Shown piece after piece: positions 34,243 to 42,067 of a stretch of DNA of 64,000 bases (positions are counted from its first letter, which is position 1; every line of letters begins with the position of its first letter). The translations under genes were made by a program, and so were the position numbers. The notes below the pieces were generated by a model that had not been told where the DNA came from, searched no databases, and saw nothing but the letters and a program-made list of their open reading frames with translations. This stretch comes from Pseudomonas sp. WS 5079 (GTDB lineage: Bacteria > Pseudomonadota > Gammaproteobacteria > Pseudomonadales > Pseudomonadaceae), in NCBI RefSeq assembly GCF_012985465.1, contig NZ_JAAQWN010000002.1, forward strand, positions 620,001 to 684,000, read 5' to 3'.

Positions 34243-34469
34243 GCCGACAACATCAAATCGCCGTGGACCTGATCGACCGTTGGTTCACCTCAATGAGCGT
34301 CGAAGGCTCAACGCCGGTACTTCACGGCGAAACAACCATGATCGTCGAGACGGCCTATGCCCTGTCGGCGATCACTGACGACGAGCACCGGCACTACAAG
34401 GCCCGCTTGCACCGGATCTTTGAGCGCCAGCATCAACAAACCATGCAGGCCTTGGAGTATCGCCAATGA
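34239..34469 (+). CDS. Unknown small early protein
   Basis: This is a 76-residue helical protein (MSRQHQIAVDLIDRWFTSMS; later RHYKARLHRIFERQHQ). Its start overlaps the previous stop and its stop overlaps the next start. No family is recognised. Confidence 0.6.
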   Translation: MSRQHQIAVDLIDRWFTSMSVEGSTPVLHGETTMIVETAYALSAITDDEHRHYKARLHRIFERQHQQTMQALEYRQ

Positions 34470-34600
34470 CGATCGTTTGCCGAACTGCCAAAGAGTTGAA
34501 AGAAGCCCTGCATAAGCGGGGCTTTTTCTTGGTCACTGACTTGCCGCGCCCGCTGCGAGTAGAAATTCGCCGCGGCATGTTGATTGCGAGGATGCCATGA
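34466..34600 (+). CDS. 44-residue basic early protein
   Basis: This short gene starts MTIVCRTAKELKEALHKRGF and ends RRGMLIARMP. It is linked at both ends by ATGA overlaps to its neighbours (34466 and 34597), which is the main reason to accept it. It is strongly basic. Within it AGCCC(9 bases)GGGCT followed by TTTTT looks like a terminator (about 34503-34527) and could attenuate early transcription. Confidence 0.5.
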   Translation: MTIVCRTAKELKEALHKRGFFLVTDLPRPLRVEIRRGMLIARMP

Positions 34601-34980
34601 AAGCAGCCCCTACAAAATTCTCTCCCATCGAGCTGCTGCACGTCCGCTACGCCGAGAACCGTATCGCGATCCGTGAAATCGCGAAGCAGATCAACGCTCT
34701 GACCGACTGGACGCGCGACGACAAAGGCGTGCACCTGGATGGCCTGCGCGACGAGTACCTGGAACAGGGTGATCGTTGGCGCGGCTGGAATCACGCCATC
34801 TGTATCGTTCACGGCGCCTTCGATCCAGAAGACGAAGAAGATTTTTTCCTGACCGAGGACCAGCGAAAGCTGGCAGATCTGCTGGACCAGAAAGCCGCGC
34901 TGCGCGTCGAGGTCGGGAAGATCAAGCGAGCCATCTTCGTTATGGGCGAGCGGCTCATAAAGTTGAGAGCCTCGCTATGA
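34597..34980 (+). CDS. Unknown early protein with coiled-coil ends
   Basis: This 127-residue protein contains RYAENRIAIREIAKQINALT near the N-terminus. A tryptophan-containing middle (WRGWNHAICIVHGAFD) follows, then a charged C-terminal helix (QRKLADLLDQKAALRVEVGK). It probably self-associates. It is coupled by ATGA at both ends to its neighbours. No family is recognised. Confidence 0.6.
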   Translation: MKAAPTKFSPIELLHVRYAENRIAIREIAKQINALTDWTRDDKGVHLDGLRDEYLEQGDRWRGWNHAICIVHGAFDPEDEEDFFLTEDQRKLADLLDQKAALRVEVGKIKRAIFVMGERLIKLRASL

Positions 34981-35096
34981 CCACCCGCCAGCGTGACCGG
35001 CGGCGCGCCATCCGCTGGACCTCGGCCATCGTTGGCCTGACCTTCCTCACCATCGTTCTACTGGGCCCCGCTATCGGCGGGCTCATTACTCAATAA
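34977..35096 (+). CDS. 39-residue single-span membrane protein
   Basis: The gene starts in an ATGA overlap. It encodes a basic N-terminus (MTTRQRDRRRAIRW) followed by one hydrophobic segment (IVGLTFLTIVLLGPAIGGLI). This is a typical small membrane protein of early phage operons. Function is unknown. Confidence 0.55.
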   Translation: MTTRQRDRRRAIRWTSAIVGLTFLTIVLLGPAIGGLITQ

Positions 35097-35144
35097 CCCC
35101 TTTCAATCCCTCAATGCTGCGCACGTCGCGGCAAGGAAACTCTT

Positions 35145-35480
35145 GTGTCTGAATTAACTCACACGCCCGGGCCATGGTCAGTGGTTGCCGGCTATTACCC
35201 CGGAATGCTCGATATTGTTGGCCCGTCGTTCAAAATAACGGTCGTAACAACAGCGATCGACCTTGAATTCAAGGACTTCGTGGCACGAACGAACGATTGC
35301 CATCTGATCGCCGCGGCGCCAGATCTTCTGAAAGCACTTGAGCGCATTGCTCGCCCCCATGACTGCGGCTGCGTGCCATGCACCGGTTCCTGCACTTCGC
35401 AAGAAGCCCTACAAATCACCATTGATGAAATGCGTGAATTGGCTAAGGCCGCCATCGCCAAAGCCAGGGGGCAATCATGA
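35145..35480 (+). CDS. Unknown early protein with HTPGPW start
   Basis: This 111-residue protein begins at GTG 35145, with AAGGAA six bases upstream, and reads MSELTHTPGPWSVVAGYYPG. The HTPGPW opening and the later ANDxxLIAAAPDLLKAL-like segment (NDCHLIAAAPDLLKALERIA) recur in many phage early proteins of unknown role. A CGCVPCTGSC cluster follows. It couples to the recE-like gene by four bases. Confidence 0.65.
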   Translation: MSELTHTPGPWSVVAGYYPGMLDIVGPSFKITVVTTAIDLEFKDFVARTNDCHLIAAAPDLLKALERIARPHDCGCVPCTGSCTSQEALQITIDEMRELAKAAIAKARGQS

Positions 35481-36289
35481 ATCCCGGCTACTACACCAGC
35501 ATCCCGAACGCCGACTACCACGGCGGCGCGGGTGTCTCGAAATCCCAGCTCGACCTAATCGAGAAAGCGCCGGCCCTGTTCCAGTGGGGTAAGGCAGCGC
35601 CCGAGGACGAAGAAAAGAAATCGTCCTTGAATATCGGCGACGCAACCCACGCCTACCTGCTGGAGCCGGAGCGCTACGCAGCTGAATACGCGGTCGGCCC
35701 AGAGAACGCACCGCGCAACACCAAGGCCGGCAAGGAAGCGTGGGAACGGTTTGAAGCCGGGTTGGCCGGGCAAAAGATCCTGACACCCGAAGAAGGCCGA
35801 AAGATTGCCCTCATGCGGGAAAGCGTCATGGCCCACCCCCACGCCAGATGGATGCTGGAGGCCCCTGGCGACGTCGAAGCCAGCATCTACTGGAACGACC
35901 CAGAGCATGAGGTGCTGTGCCGCTGCCGGCCAGACAAGGCCATCCCATCCATGGGCTGGATGGTGGACGTCAAGACCACCGCTGATATCAAGAAGTTTGA
36001 AAAGTCCTTCTACGAGTACCGCTACCACGTACAGGACAGCTTCTACAGCGACGGCTACGCGGCGCACTTCGGCGAGGATCTACAGGGATTCATCTTCCTA
36101 GTGGTCAGCACCAGCATTGAATGCGGCAAGTACCCCGTCCGGCTGTTCGTCCTCGATGCCGAGGGCAAGGCCGTTGGCCGTGACGCCTACAACCGGAACC
36201 TTTCCACTTACGCCGACTGCATGCGCACTGGCGAGTGGTCCGGCATTGAAACCCTCTCTCTGCCCTACTGGGCCAAGGAACGTTCATGA
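35477..36289 (+). CDS. RecE-type exonuclease VIII domain protein
   Basis: This 270-residue nuclease has the PD-(D/E)XK core of RecE. Marks are GDATHAYLLEPE, then CRPDKAIPSMGWMVDVKTT with the catalytic D-x-K, and YHVQDSFYSDGYAAHF near the C-terminus. It would resect double-stranded ends 5' to 3' to give the strand bound by RecT encoded next to it. It lacks the long N-terminal part of E. coli RecE. It has four-base overlaps with neighbours. Confidence 0.9.
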   Translation: MNPGYYTSIPNADYHGGAGVSKSQLDLIEKAPALFQWGKAAPEDEEKKSSLNIGDATHAYLLEPERYAAEYAVGPENAPRNTKAGKEAWERFEAGLAGQKILTPEEGRKIALMRESVMAHPHARWMLEAPGDVEASIYWNDPEHEVLCRCRPDKAIPSMGWMVDVKTTADIKKFEKSFYEYRYHVQDSFYSDGYAAHFGEDLQGFIFLVVSTSIECGKYPVRLFVLDAEGKAVGRDAYNRNLSTYADCMRTGEWSGIETLSLPYWAKERS

Positions 36290-37170
36290 GCAATCAACCT
36301 GCACCATTCTCCCAATCCGACCTCGGCAAGACCCAGGGCGGCGAGTCGCGCCAGCTGTCGCCAGTAGCCCAGCTCGGCAACTTCATGGACAAGCTCAAGG
36401 GTCAAATGGCCCTGGCCCTGCCGAAGCACCTGACCGCCGACCGCATGACGCGCCTTGCACTTACCGCGTTCAGCACGTCTCAGCAGCTCCAGCGCTGCAA
36501 TCACCAAAGCATCGCGGCTTCGATCATGACTGCCGCACAGCTCGGCCTTGAGCCAGGCGTAAACGGCGCCGGCTTCCTAATCCCCTACGGCACCACCTGT
36601 ACCTTTGTCCCTGGCTGGAAAGGGCTTGTTGATCTGGTGGCGCGCAGTGGCCGGGGCACTGTGTATACCGGTGTCATCTTCAAGGACCAGAACTACACGT
36701 TCACCGACGGCGCCCGCCGCGATCTGGTAATTCACAACGAGACGGACCTTGATGAGGCGAGCGATATCACCCATGCATTCGCCATCGGCTGGGTGCAGGG
36801 CGCCAGCATGCCGATCATCGAACTGTGGACGGTGGGCAAGATCACCAAGCACCGCGACAAATACAACAAGGTCGGCAAGAAGCACTACAGCTTCCGCGAT
36901 TGGGAAATGTACTGCCGCAAGATCCCGCTATTGCAGGTGTTGAAGTACATGCCCTGCTCCGTTGAGGTCTCCAACGCAATCGCCGTCAGCAACGCTGCCG
37001 AGCAGGGCCGTGGAGCAACGATTGAGAACGGGATCGTCATCGACATGGACGATCAACCGACGCACACGCCGGCGCCAGTGCAAGAGGCCGCCGCGGTTGA
37101 ACACGTCGACCCCGACACAGGCGAAATCATCCCGAATGACCTGCAGGACTACGGTTCAGCCAGGGAGTAA
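36286..37170 (+). CDS. RecT-type single-strand annealing protein
   Basis: This 294-residue protein matches the RecT/Redbeta family. Marks are LPKHLTADRMTRLALTAFST, IMTAAQLGLEPGVNGAGFLI, TFVPGWKGLVDLVARSGRG and WEMYCRKIPLLQVLKYMP. It anneals complementary strands during phage recombination and replication together with the RecE-like nuclease. The C-terminus is acidic (DDQPTHTPAPVQEAAAVEH onward), as in other RecT proteins. Confidence 0.94.
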   Translation: MSNQPAPFSQSDLGKTQGGESRQLSPVAQLGNFMDKLKGQMALALPKHLTADRMTRLALTAFSTSQQLQRCNHQSIAASIMTAAQLGLEPGVNGAGFLIPYGTTCTFVPGWKGLVDLVARSGRGTVYTGVIFKDQNYTFTDGARRDLVIHNETDLDEASDITHAFAIGWVQGASMPIIELWTVGKITKHRDKYNKVGKKHYSFRDWEMYCRKIPLLQVLKYMPCSVEVSNAIAVSNAAEQGRGATIENGIVIDMDDQPTHTPAPVQEAAAVEHVDPDTGEIIPNDLQDYGSARE

Positions 37171-37176
37171 CAGCCC

Positions 37177-37377
37177 ATGACAGCCCAATCCATCCTCGAC
37201 ATTTACGACAGTGTCGAGGAGTTCGCTTCCATCCTGGTCGCCGCTGAGCTGCACGCCAGCGGGGAATGGGAACTGGAATTCGTCGAGAACATGCGCGCCA
37301 GCTTCAAGCGGTACGGCGCGCATACCAACCTGAGCCCGCTTCAACAACAACACCTTGAGCGAATCGCCAAGCACTGA
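37177..37377 (+). CDS. Unknown small protein after recT
   Basis: This 66-residue helical acidic protein (MTAQSILDIYDSVEEFASIL) has AGGGAG nine bases upstream. It lies in the recombination operon between recT and a 272-residue gene. No family is recognised. Confidence 0.6.
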   Translation: MTAQSILDIYDSVEEFASILVAAELHASGEWELEFVENMRASFKRYGAHTNLSPLQQQHLERIAKH

Positions 37378-37386
37378 GGGAACCAC

Positions 37387-38205
37387 ATGAAGACTGAACA
37401 CCGCGACATTATCGAACGCGCCAAGCTGGCGGGCTTTGAACCATCCATGCTCGCGCACGAACTGCTGGTGCATGACCTGGTGAACATGGTCCTGTTTGAG
37501 GTGAAGAACATCCACTCCCCGTGGTCCAAGCTGAATGAAGGCTGCCAGCAGGAAGTGATTGACCGCGCCGTCAAGAGCGCTACCGAGGCGGCTCACACCG
37601 CGATCAACATCATCAGTTCGCGCAATGTTGACGTCGTTGAAGTGAAGGTGATCGACGCCAAGTTCAAGGAAAAGGCGATTACCATCACCGCGAACATTGA
37701 CGTGAACGACCCAAACGGCGGTGCCCTGGCCAAGGTTCCCGGGAAGATGTGTCTGCTGGTGGTGGCGCCGACCGACTACGACGAAGGCCTCGACTTCATC
37801 CAACCAGACCGCGACCAGAAGGATTTGCCGCTGCACGTCAGCGACCTGACCGGCAACCTGTTCCAGGGCGGCACCGGGCCAGATGAGCCGGACGGTGAGC
37901 ACCCGCTGGGCAACGCTGACGAACTGGCCGAGCGTACCGGTGGTGCTGACAACGCAGGTGCCGACCTGGACAAAGAGTTCGGCGAGTTCACCTACGACGA
38001 CGCCAAGCAACTGATCGTGCTCAAGTCCAACAGCAAAGCGTTCAAGGGCCACTGGGTCCAGAGTCGCCTGGCCATCGACAGCGACAAGACAGCCACCCTG
38101 CTGCTGCGCCTGCTCGATGACAAGGTGCTTGAGATCGAAACCGAGGGTGAATCGGCGTTTGACCACAGCTTCAAGGTCATCGCCACCCTGGACGAAGTCG
38201 TCTAG
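37387..38205 (+). CDS. Unknown 272-residue protein of the recombination operon
   Basis: The N-terminal 85 residues are helical (ERAKLAGFEPSMLAHELLVH), followed by beta-rich stretches. An acidic linker lies at about 155-200 (PDEPDGEHPLGNADELAERT). It has a good ribosome site (GAGGGAACC). Position after recE/recT suggests a recombination or replication accessory role, but no motif shows it. Confidence 0.6.
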   Translation: MKTEHRDIIERAKLAGFEPSMLAHELLVHDLVNMVLFEVKNIHSPWSKLNEGCQQEVIDRAVKSATEAAHTAINIISSRNVDVVEVKVIDAKFKEKAITITANIDVNDPNGGALAKVPGKMCLLVVAPTDYDEGLDFIQPDRDQKDLPLHVSDLTGNLFQGGTGPDEPDGEHPLGNADELAERTGGADNAGADLDKEFGEFTYDDAKQLIVLKSNSKAFKGHWVQSRLAIDSDKTATLLLRLLDDKVLEIETEGESAFDHSFKVIATLDEVV

Positions 38206-38269
38206 CCCAACCCCGCAACACCACCAGGCGCCTACGGGCGCCTTTCTCTTGTCCAAAGGAAACCGCCGC

Positions 38270-39946
38270 ATGATGCTCAAGCGAATTTTTAAGCACTTCC
38301 ATTTTTGCTGCGGCCTCGGCGGCGGCGCCAAAGGGTTCAACAACGCCAAGCCCGTGGTGGGCAACATGCAAGCCGAATGGCAATGCATCGGCGGCATCGA
38401 CGTTGACCCGGCCGGGCTGCGCGACTTCCAGCGTCTGTCTGGTGTGCCTGGCACGCTGCTGGACCTGTTCACCCTCGGCATGTACACCGCCTTCCATGGC
38501 AAGCAGCCACCTCCTGGATGGGTTGAAGCTGGCCCTGACGACGTGCGCAAGGCTGCTGGCTATCAGCGCCCCGACGCTGTGTTTATCTCCAGCCCCTGCA
38601 AAGGCGCCTCGGGCTTGCTGTCCGAAACCATGAGCCTGACCCCGAAGTACCAGGCCCTCAACGAACTGACGCTGCGCTGCGTGTGGCTGATGTGTGAAGC
38701 CTGGAAGGATGACCCGGTATCGTTGATCGTTTTCGAGAACGTACCGCGCCTGGCCACCCGTGGCCGGCACCTGCTGGACCAAATTAACAAGCTGTTGAAC
38801 CACTACGGTTATGCAGTTGCAGAAACCACGCACGACTGCGGCGTAATCGGCGGCCTGGCCCAAAGCCGCAAGCGCTTCTTGCTGGTGGCCAGGCACATAG
38901 AAAAGGTGCCGCCCTTCCTGTATGAGCCAGAGAAAAAGACGCTCAAGTCTGTGGGTTCGATCCTGGGCCGCATGCCAATGGCTGGTGATGTTGCCGCCGC
39001 CGGCCCAATGCACCGGGTACCGGCGCTGCAATGGAAAACGTGGGTTCGCCTCGCCCTGGTCGAGGCTGGCAAGGATTGGCGCTGCCTGAATGATTTAGCG
39101 ATCGAGGACGGCTACCTGCGCGACTTGGTCATTGTTCCCCAGTTCCGGGATGGCTTCCTTGGCGTTCACGACTGGAGCGAAACCGCCGGTACCGTCGCCG
39201 CACGCAGCGGCCCAACCAACGGCAAGTTTTCGGTAGCGGATCCACGGGCCAGGGCCGGCGCCCTGCAATACCAGCAGTACGGCGTTCGGCGCTGGGACGA
39301 AACCAGCGGCGCAGTGATCGGCGTCAAGTCGCCCGGGCAAGGGACATTCAGCGTTGCTGACCCCCGCGACCCTGGCATTGGGCACGCGAAGTACAACGTG
39401 GCCCAGTGGGACGGCACCTCGCGCACGGTAATTTCTGGCAGCACCACCGGCCAAGGCGCTTTTGCTGTTCAAGACCCACGCCCAGGCATGAAACGCACCA
39501 AGGGCGATGCCTACCTAACCGGCGGCCATTACGGCGTTGTGGGTTGGAGCGACCAGTGCGGCGCCGTTTCAGCCAGTGCCCGCCAGGACAATGGGCGTTG
39601 GTCCGTCGCTGACCCACGCATGCCGGAAGCCAACGAGCGGCTGACCTGCGTTATTGAAAGCCTCGACGGCACTTGGCACCGGCCATTCACCACGCTTGAG
39701 CTGGCAGCGCTGCAAAGCCTGGTTGAGCCGGAGGAATGGTTTGAGCTGGACGGCCTGAGTGATCAGGCATGGCGCGAGCGGATCGGGAACGCAGTTCCAC
39801 CGGCAGCCGCCGAAGCAATCGCCCATGTGATGGGCACCACCCTGTTGCTGGCCGAGGCCGGCGAAACCTTCATGCTCAACAGCATGCCGATCTGGGTTCA
39901 ACCCGTGGCGGTAGCATTGAGCGTATCCCAGCAGGTAACCCCATGA
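38270..39946 (+). CDS. Cytosine-C5 DNA methyltransferase with four 30-residue repeats
   Basis: This 558-residue enzyme has the C5-methyltransferase motifs in order: I (FHFCCGLGGGAKGF, 10-23), IV with catalytic Cys110 (SSPCKGASG), VI (FENVPRL, Glu156), VIII (AQSRKRFLLVA, 197-207), IX (RPFTTLELAALQSL, 471-484) and X (IGNAVPPAA, 505-513). Between VIII and IX, where the target-recognition domain lies, four repeats occur at 297-326, 337-366, 375-404 and 421-450, each ending F-S-V-A-D-P-R or close. No restriction partner is nearby. It may protect phage DNA or modify the host genome. Confidence 0.93.
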   Translation: MMLKRIFKHFHFCCGLGGGAKGFNNAKPVVGNMQAEWQCIGGIDVDPAGLRDFQRLSGVPGTLLDLFTLGMYTAFHGKQPPPGWVEAGPDDVRKAAGYQRPDAVFISSPCKGASGLLSETMSLTPKYQALNELTLRCVWLMCEAWKDDPVSLIVFENVPRLATRGRHLLDQINKLLNHYGYAVAETTHDCGVIGGLAQSRKRFLLVARHIEKVPPFLYEPEKKTLKSVGSILGRMPMAGDVAAAGPMHRVPALQWKTWVRLALVEAGKDWRCLNDLAIEDGYLRDLVIVPQFRDGFLGVHDWSETAGTVAARSGPTNGKFSVADPRARAGALQYQQYGVRRWDETSGAVIGVKSPGQGTFSVADPRDPGIGHAKYNVAQWDGTSRTVISGSTTGQGAFAVQDPRPGMKRTKGDAYLTGGHYGVVGWSDQCGAVSASARQDNGRWSVADPRMPEANERLTCVIESLDGTWHRPFTTLELAALQSLVEPEEWFELDGLSDQAWRERIGNAVPPAAAEAIAHVMGTTLLLAEAGETFMLNSMPIWVQPVAVALSVSQQVTP

Positions 39947-40275
39947 ACCCCATCGCAATGCGCGCCCTTGAACAGGCGCTGACCCGCGCTGCTGCGCCGA
40001 TCCCGAAGCCAGCCCCAACGGCCAAGCTACTACCGCCGATCACAGCCAGCGAGCCGTTGCCCGAACTGGTCATCACCGGCCCCATCAACCGCGTCATGGA
40101 ACTGGAGGGCAAGCGGTACGCCCTTGAGTTTGTGCGGGCCCTGGGCCCTTCCATCCGGCGCGAACCGACACGCACCAAGGCCATAGCTGACCTGACCCGG
40201 TACGCCGCGCAGCAACCGGCCAGCGTGGCCAGCGGTATCAAGCAGGTCATTGATATGTTGAAGGTCGACCCATGA
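39943..40275 (+). CDS. Unknown early protein after the methyltransferase
   Basis: This 110-residue protein starts in the ATGA overlap with the methyltransferase stop (MNPIAMRALEQALTRAAAPI). A Pro-rich linker is followed by a helical domain (RTKAIADLTRYAAQQPASVA). It may be a small DNA-associated protein. No family is recognised. Confidence 0.55.
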   Translation: MNPIAMRALEQALTRAAAPIPKPAPTAKLLPPITASEPLPELVITGPINRVMELEGKRYALEFVRALGPSIRREPTRTKAIADLTRYAAQQPASVASGIKQVIDMLKVDP

Positions 40276-40448
40276 CCGCCCTACGCCGCACCACCAAGAT
40301 TCGCGGCGCGCCGATGCGCCCGCTAGACCTACAGACCATCTGCGATCAGTGCGGGCACTCCCGCGCCCACGGCAACCACGACAAATGCAGCAAGGCCCGG
40401 CAGGCGGAAATGGCCGAGCTGCGCGCACGGGAGAAGAATCATGAGTGA
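40272..40448 (+). CDS. 58-residue putative zinc-binding protein
   Basis: The gene starts and ends in overlaps with its neighbours. The product contains CDQCGHSRAHGNHDKCSKAR, a Cys/His pattern able to bind zinc, flanked by basic residues. Short proteins with this pattern are frequent in phage early operons. Function is unknown. Confidence 0.6.
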   Translation: MTALRRTTKIRGAPMRPLDLQTICDQCGHSRAHGNHDKCSKARQAEMAELRAREKNHE

Positions 40449-40935
40449 AGTGAAGCGTTACCACGTAACCGATGCCGGGCTTGTTGAAGGCCAGGCCCTG
40501 GGCCGCATCAACGTTGTGCTGGGCCCTGACTATGACAGCGCAGTGCAGTGTTTCCTTACTGCTGCCGAGGGTTGCGTTGCTGCCGAACGCCGCAAGCGAG
40601 CCCTGCAAGCCCTGCTGACCGCAGCGGATGAGCGGGTGGATGTGCTGGAGGCAGCGCTCCGCACCATCATGGGTTCGCACCGCTTCAATATGCCTGGAAT
40701 GAAGGTCGAAGAAATTCATGCAATTTGTTTCGATGCGCTGACCGGTAAAGCCGCACTCAAGCCAGCAGAGGGTGGTGGCAAGCCTTGCGCCTGCCCTGGG
40801 TGCGAATCCACAAGGCGTGAAAACTCGCCGTTTTGCGCCGCCCACCGATCTGTAAAAAGCAGGACTCGCGGGCAAGACCCACTCACTGCTGAGCGTCTTG
40901 AATTCATGATGCAGCGCGACGGCTACCAGCAATGA
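40441..40935 (+). CDS. Unknown early protein with C-terminal Cys/His cluster
   Basis: In this 164-residue protein the first 90 residues are helical (MSEVKRYHVTDAGLVEGQAL). The C-terminal part has CACPGCESTRRENSPFCAAH, a likely zinc site. It overlaps the previous gene by eight bases. No family is recognised. Confidence 0.6.
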   Translation: MSEVKRYHVTDAGLVEGQALGRINVVLGPDYDSAVQCFLTAAEGCVAAERRKRALQALLTAADERVDVLEAALRTIMGSHRFNMPGMKVEEIHAICFDALTGKAALKPAEGGGKPCACPGCESTRRENSPFCAAHRSVKSRTRGQDPLTAERLEFMMQRDGYQQ

Positions 40936-41002
40936 AAGCCCAACTTCCCGCCTACTGCTGGTGCCTGCTGGCACGGGCACAACTGATTTGATGAGGTGAT
41001 TT

Positions 41003-41242
41003 ATGACAGCAATTACTGACCACGACATCGCGTTTGCCCAAGCGGTAGTCGCTCTGGCGCGCCAGCACGGCATGACCGGAATCGACATGGGGTTTCGCCA
41101 GAACTTCGACTTGTCGCAGCAGACCGGATGCTATTGCAGCAAGAGTATCACCTGGACAGAAGGTCGCCACGGCGATACTGCGCCAATCAAATTCCGCACT
41201 GAGGCGGAAGCATCAGTGCCCGAAAAGGTAGCCAAGCCATGA
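41003..41242 (+). CDS. Unknown small early protein
   Basis: This 79-residue protein (MTAITDHDIAFAQAVVALAR; later QQTGCYCSKSITWTEGRHGD) has a ribosome site TGAGGTG upstream. It couples by ATGA to the next gene. The 67 bases before it contain only a 19-codon frame. Confidence 0.5.
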   Translation: MTAITDHDIAFAQAVVALARQHGMTGIDMGFRQNFDLSQQTGCYCSKSITWTEGRHGDTAPIKFRTEAEASVPEKVAKP

Positions 41243-41739
41243 CCACCAACCAAACGATTGACGGCGTGCCGCGCAGGATCTGCCATGCCTGCGTAACCTT
41301 CCCCCGAAAGGCGTACTGCCCTGTCTGTGATGACGAGCCATCCGCCCAGCCCCAGGGCGAGCCGGTGGCGTGGCGATCCTGCGCTGCAATCAATGGAAAG
41401 CACTACATCACCGAAGATAGCCCGGATCAGCAGCAGGAGCGGATAGATAAGTCGGATCCGGGTGCTTACCTTCTTGCAAGCCAGCCGCTGCACCTTGGTC
41501 CGCCCGAGCAGCCCGCGCCGGTAGCGGTGGTGCTGCCTGAGCGCGTTGTGCTGCGAGATATCATCGCCCAGGCCATCGGCGGTGACGCCTACGATTGCAC
41601 CAGGGTGTGGAGCGCATGGGGTGTCGGCACTATGTCTGATGACGACTTCGTCCCGATAGTTGATCAGGAAGAACGCCTTTACGAAATTGCAGACGCCTGC
41701 CTCGAAAAAGTAACGCAGCTGAACGCCAAATCCCGATAG
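41239..41739 (+). CDS. Unknown early protein with N-terminal zinc-ribbon-like pattern
   Basis: This 166-residue protein has CHACVTFPRKAYCPVCDDEP at the N-terminus, a four-cysteine ribbon pattern. A Pro/Gln-rich stretch and an acidic C-terminal helical part follow (DDDFVPIVDQEERLYEIADA). Related modular small proteins occur in Pseudomonas phages. No function can be assigned. Confidence 0.6.
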   Translation: MTTNQTIDGVPRRICHACVTFPRKAYCPVCDDEPSAQPQGEPVAWRSCAAINGKHYITEDSPDQQQERIDKSDPGAYLLASQPLHLGPPEQPAPVAVVLPERVVLRDIIAQAIGGDAYDCTRVWSAWGVGTMSDDDFVPIVDQEERLYEIADACLEKVTQLNAKSR

Positions 41740-41756
41740 GAGTACATCCGTACTCC
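41739..41756. repeat. Perfect palindrome upstream of the AlpA-like gene
   Basis: GGAGTAC ATCC GTACTCC is a perfect 7-bp inverted repeat about 60 bases before the AlpA-like start. It overlaps the stop codon of the previous gene. It may be an operator or an excisionase site. Confidence 0.4.
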
Positions 41757-41818
41757 ACGCTGTAAACTTCCAACCAACACCATGAATCCAGCCGGCAACG
41801 GCGTGGCGAGGTATTTCT

Positions 41819-42067
41819 ATGAACACTGCACGAACCGACACCCCACCAGAAACCCACATCGAGTACATCAAGCTGCCAGAGGTCCGGCGAATCTGTGGCC
41901 TTAGCACCCCGACTATTTACCGCCTGGCGGTAGCCGGCAAATTCCCCAAGCAGGTCAAGCTGGGGGTGAAGTCTGTAGCCTGGATCAGGGCCGAGGTCGA
42001 TCAGTGGGCAGCCAGCAAGGCCGCTGCCCGTGGCGATCAGGCGCCAGCAGCGACAGAATCCAAGTAG
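41819..42067 (+). CDS. AlpA-family regulator, candidate excisionase
   Basis: This 82-residue MerR-like HTH protein has the AlpA/Xis pattern: YIKLPEVRRICGLSTPTIYR, then AGKFPKQVKLGVKSVAWIRA and EVDQWAASK. Such proteins act as directionality factors or activators of integrase. It converges on the integrase gene with a 31-base overlap, close to attR. GGCGAGG lies upstream of the ATG. Confidence 0.87.
   Translation: MNTARTDTPPETHIEYIKLPEVRRICGLSTPTIYRLAVAGKFPKQVKLGVKSVAWIRAEVDQWAASKAAARGDQAPAATESK

Noticed and set aside
40932..40991. 19-codon frame starting in an ATGA overlap after the 40441-40935 gene
   Set aside because: Too short to support; no conserved features.
41907..41918. CCCCGACTATTT resembling half of the late hairpin repeat
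   Set aside because: The other half (GTCGG) is missing and it lies within the AlpA-like coding sequence on the early side, so it is taken as chance.
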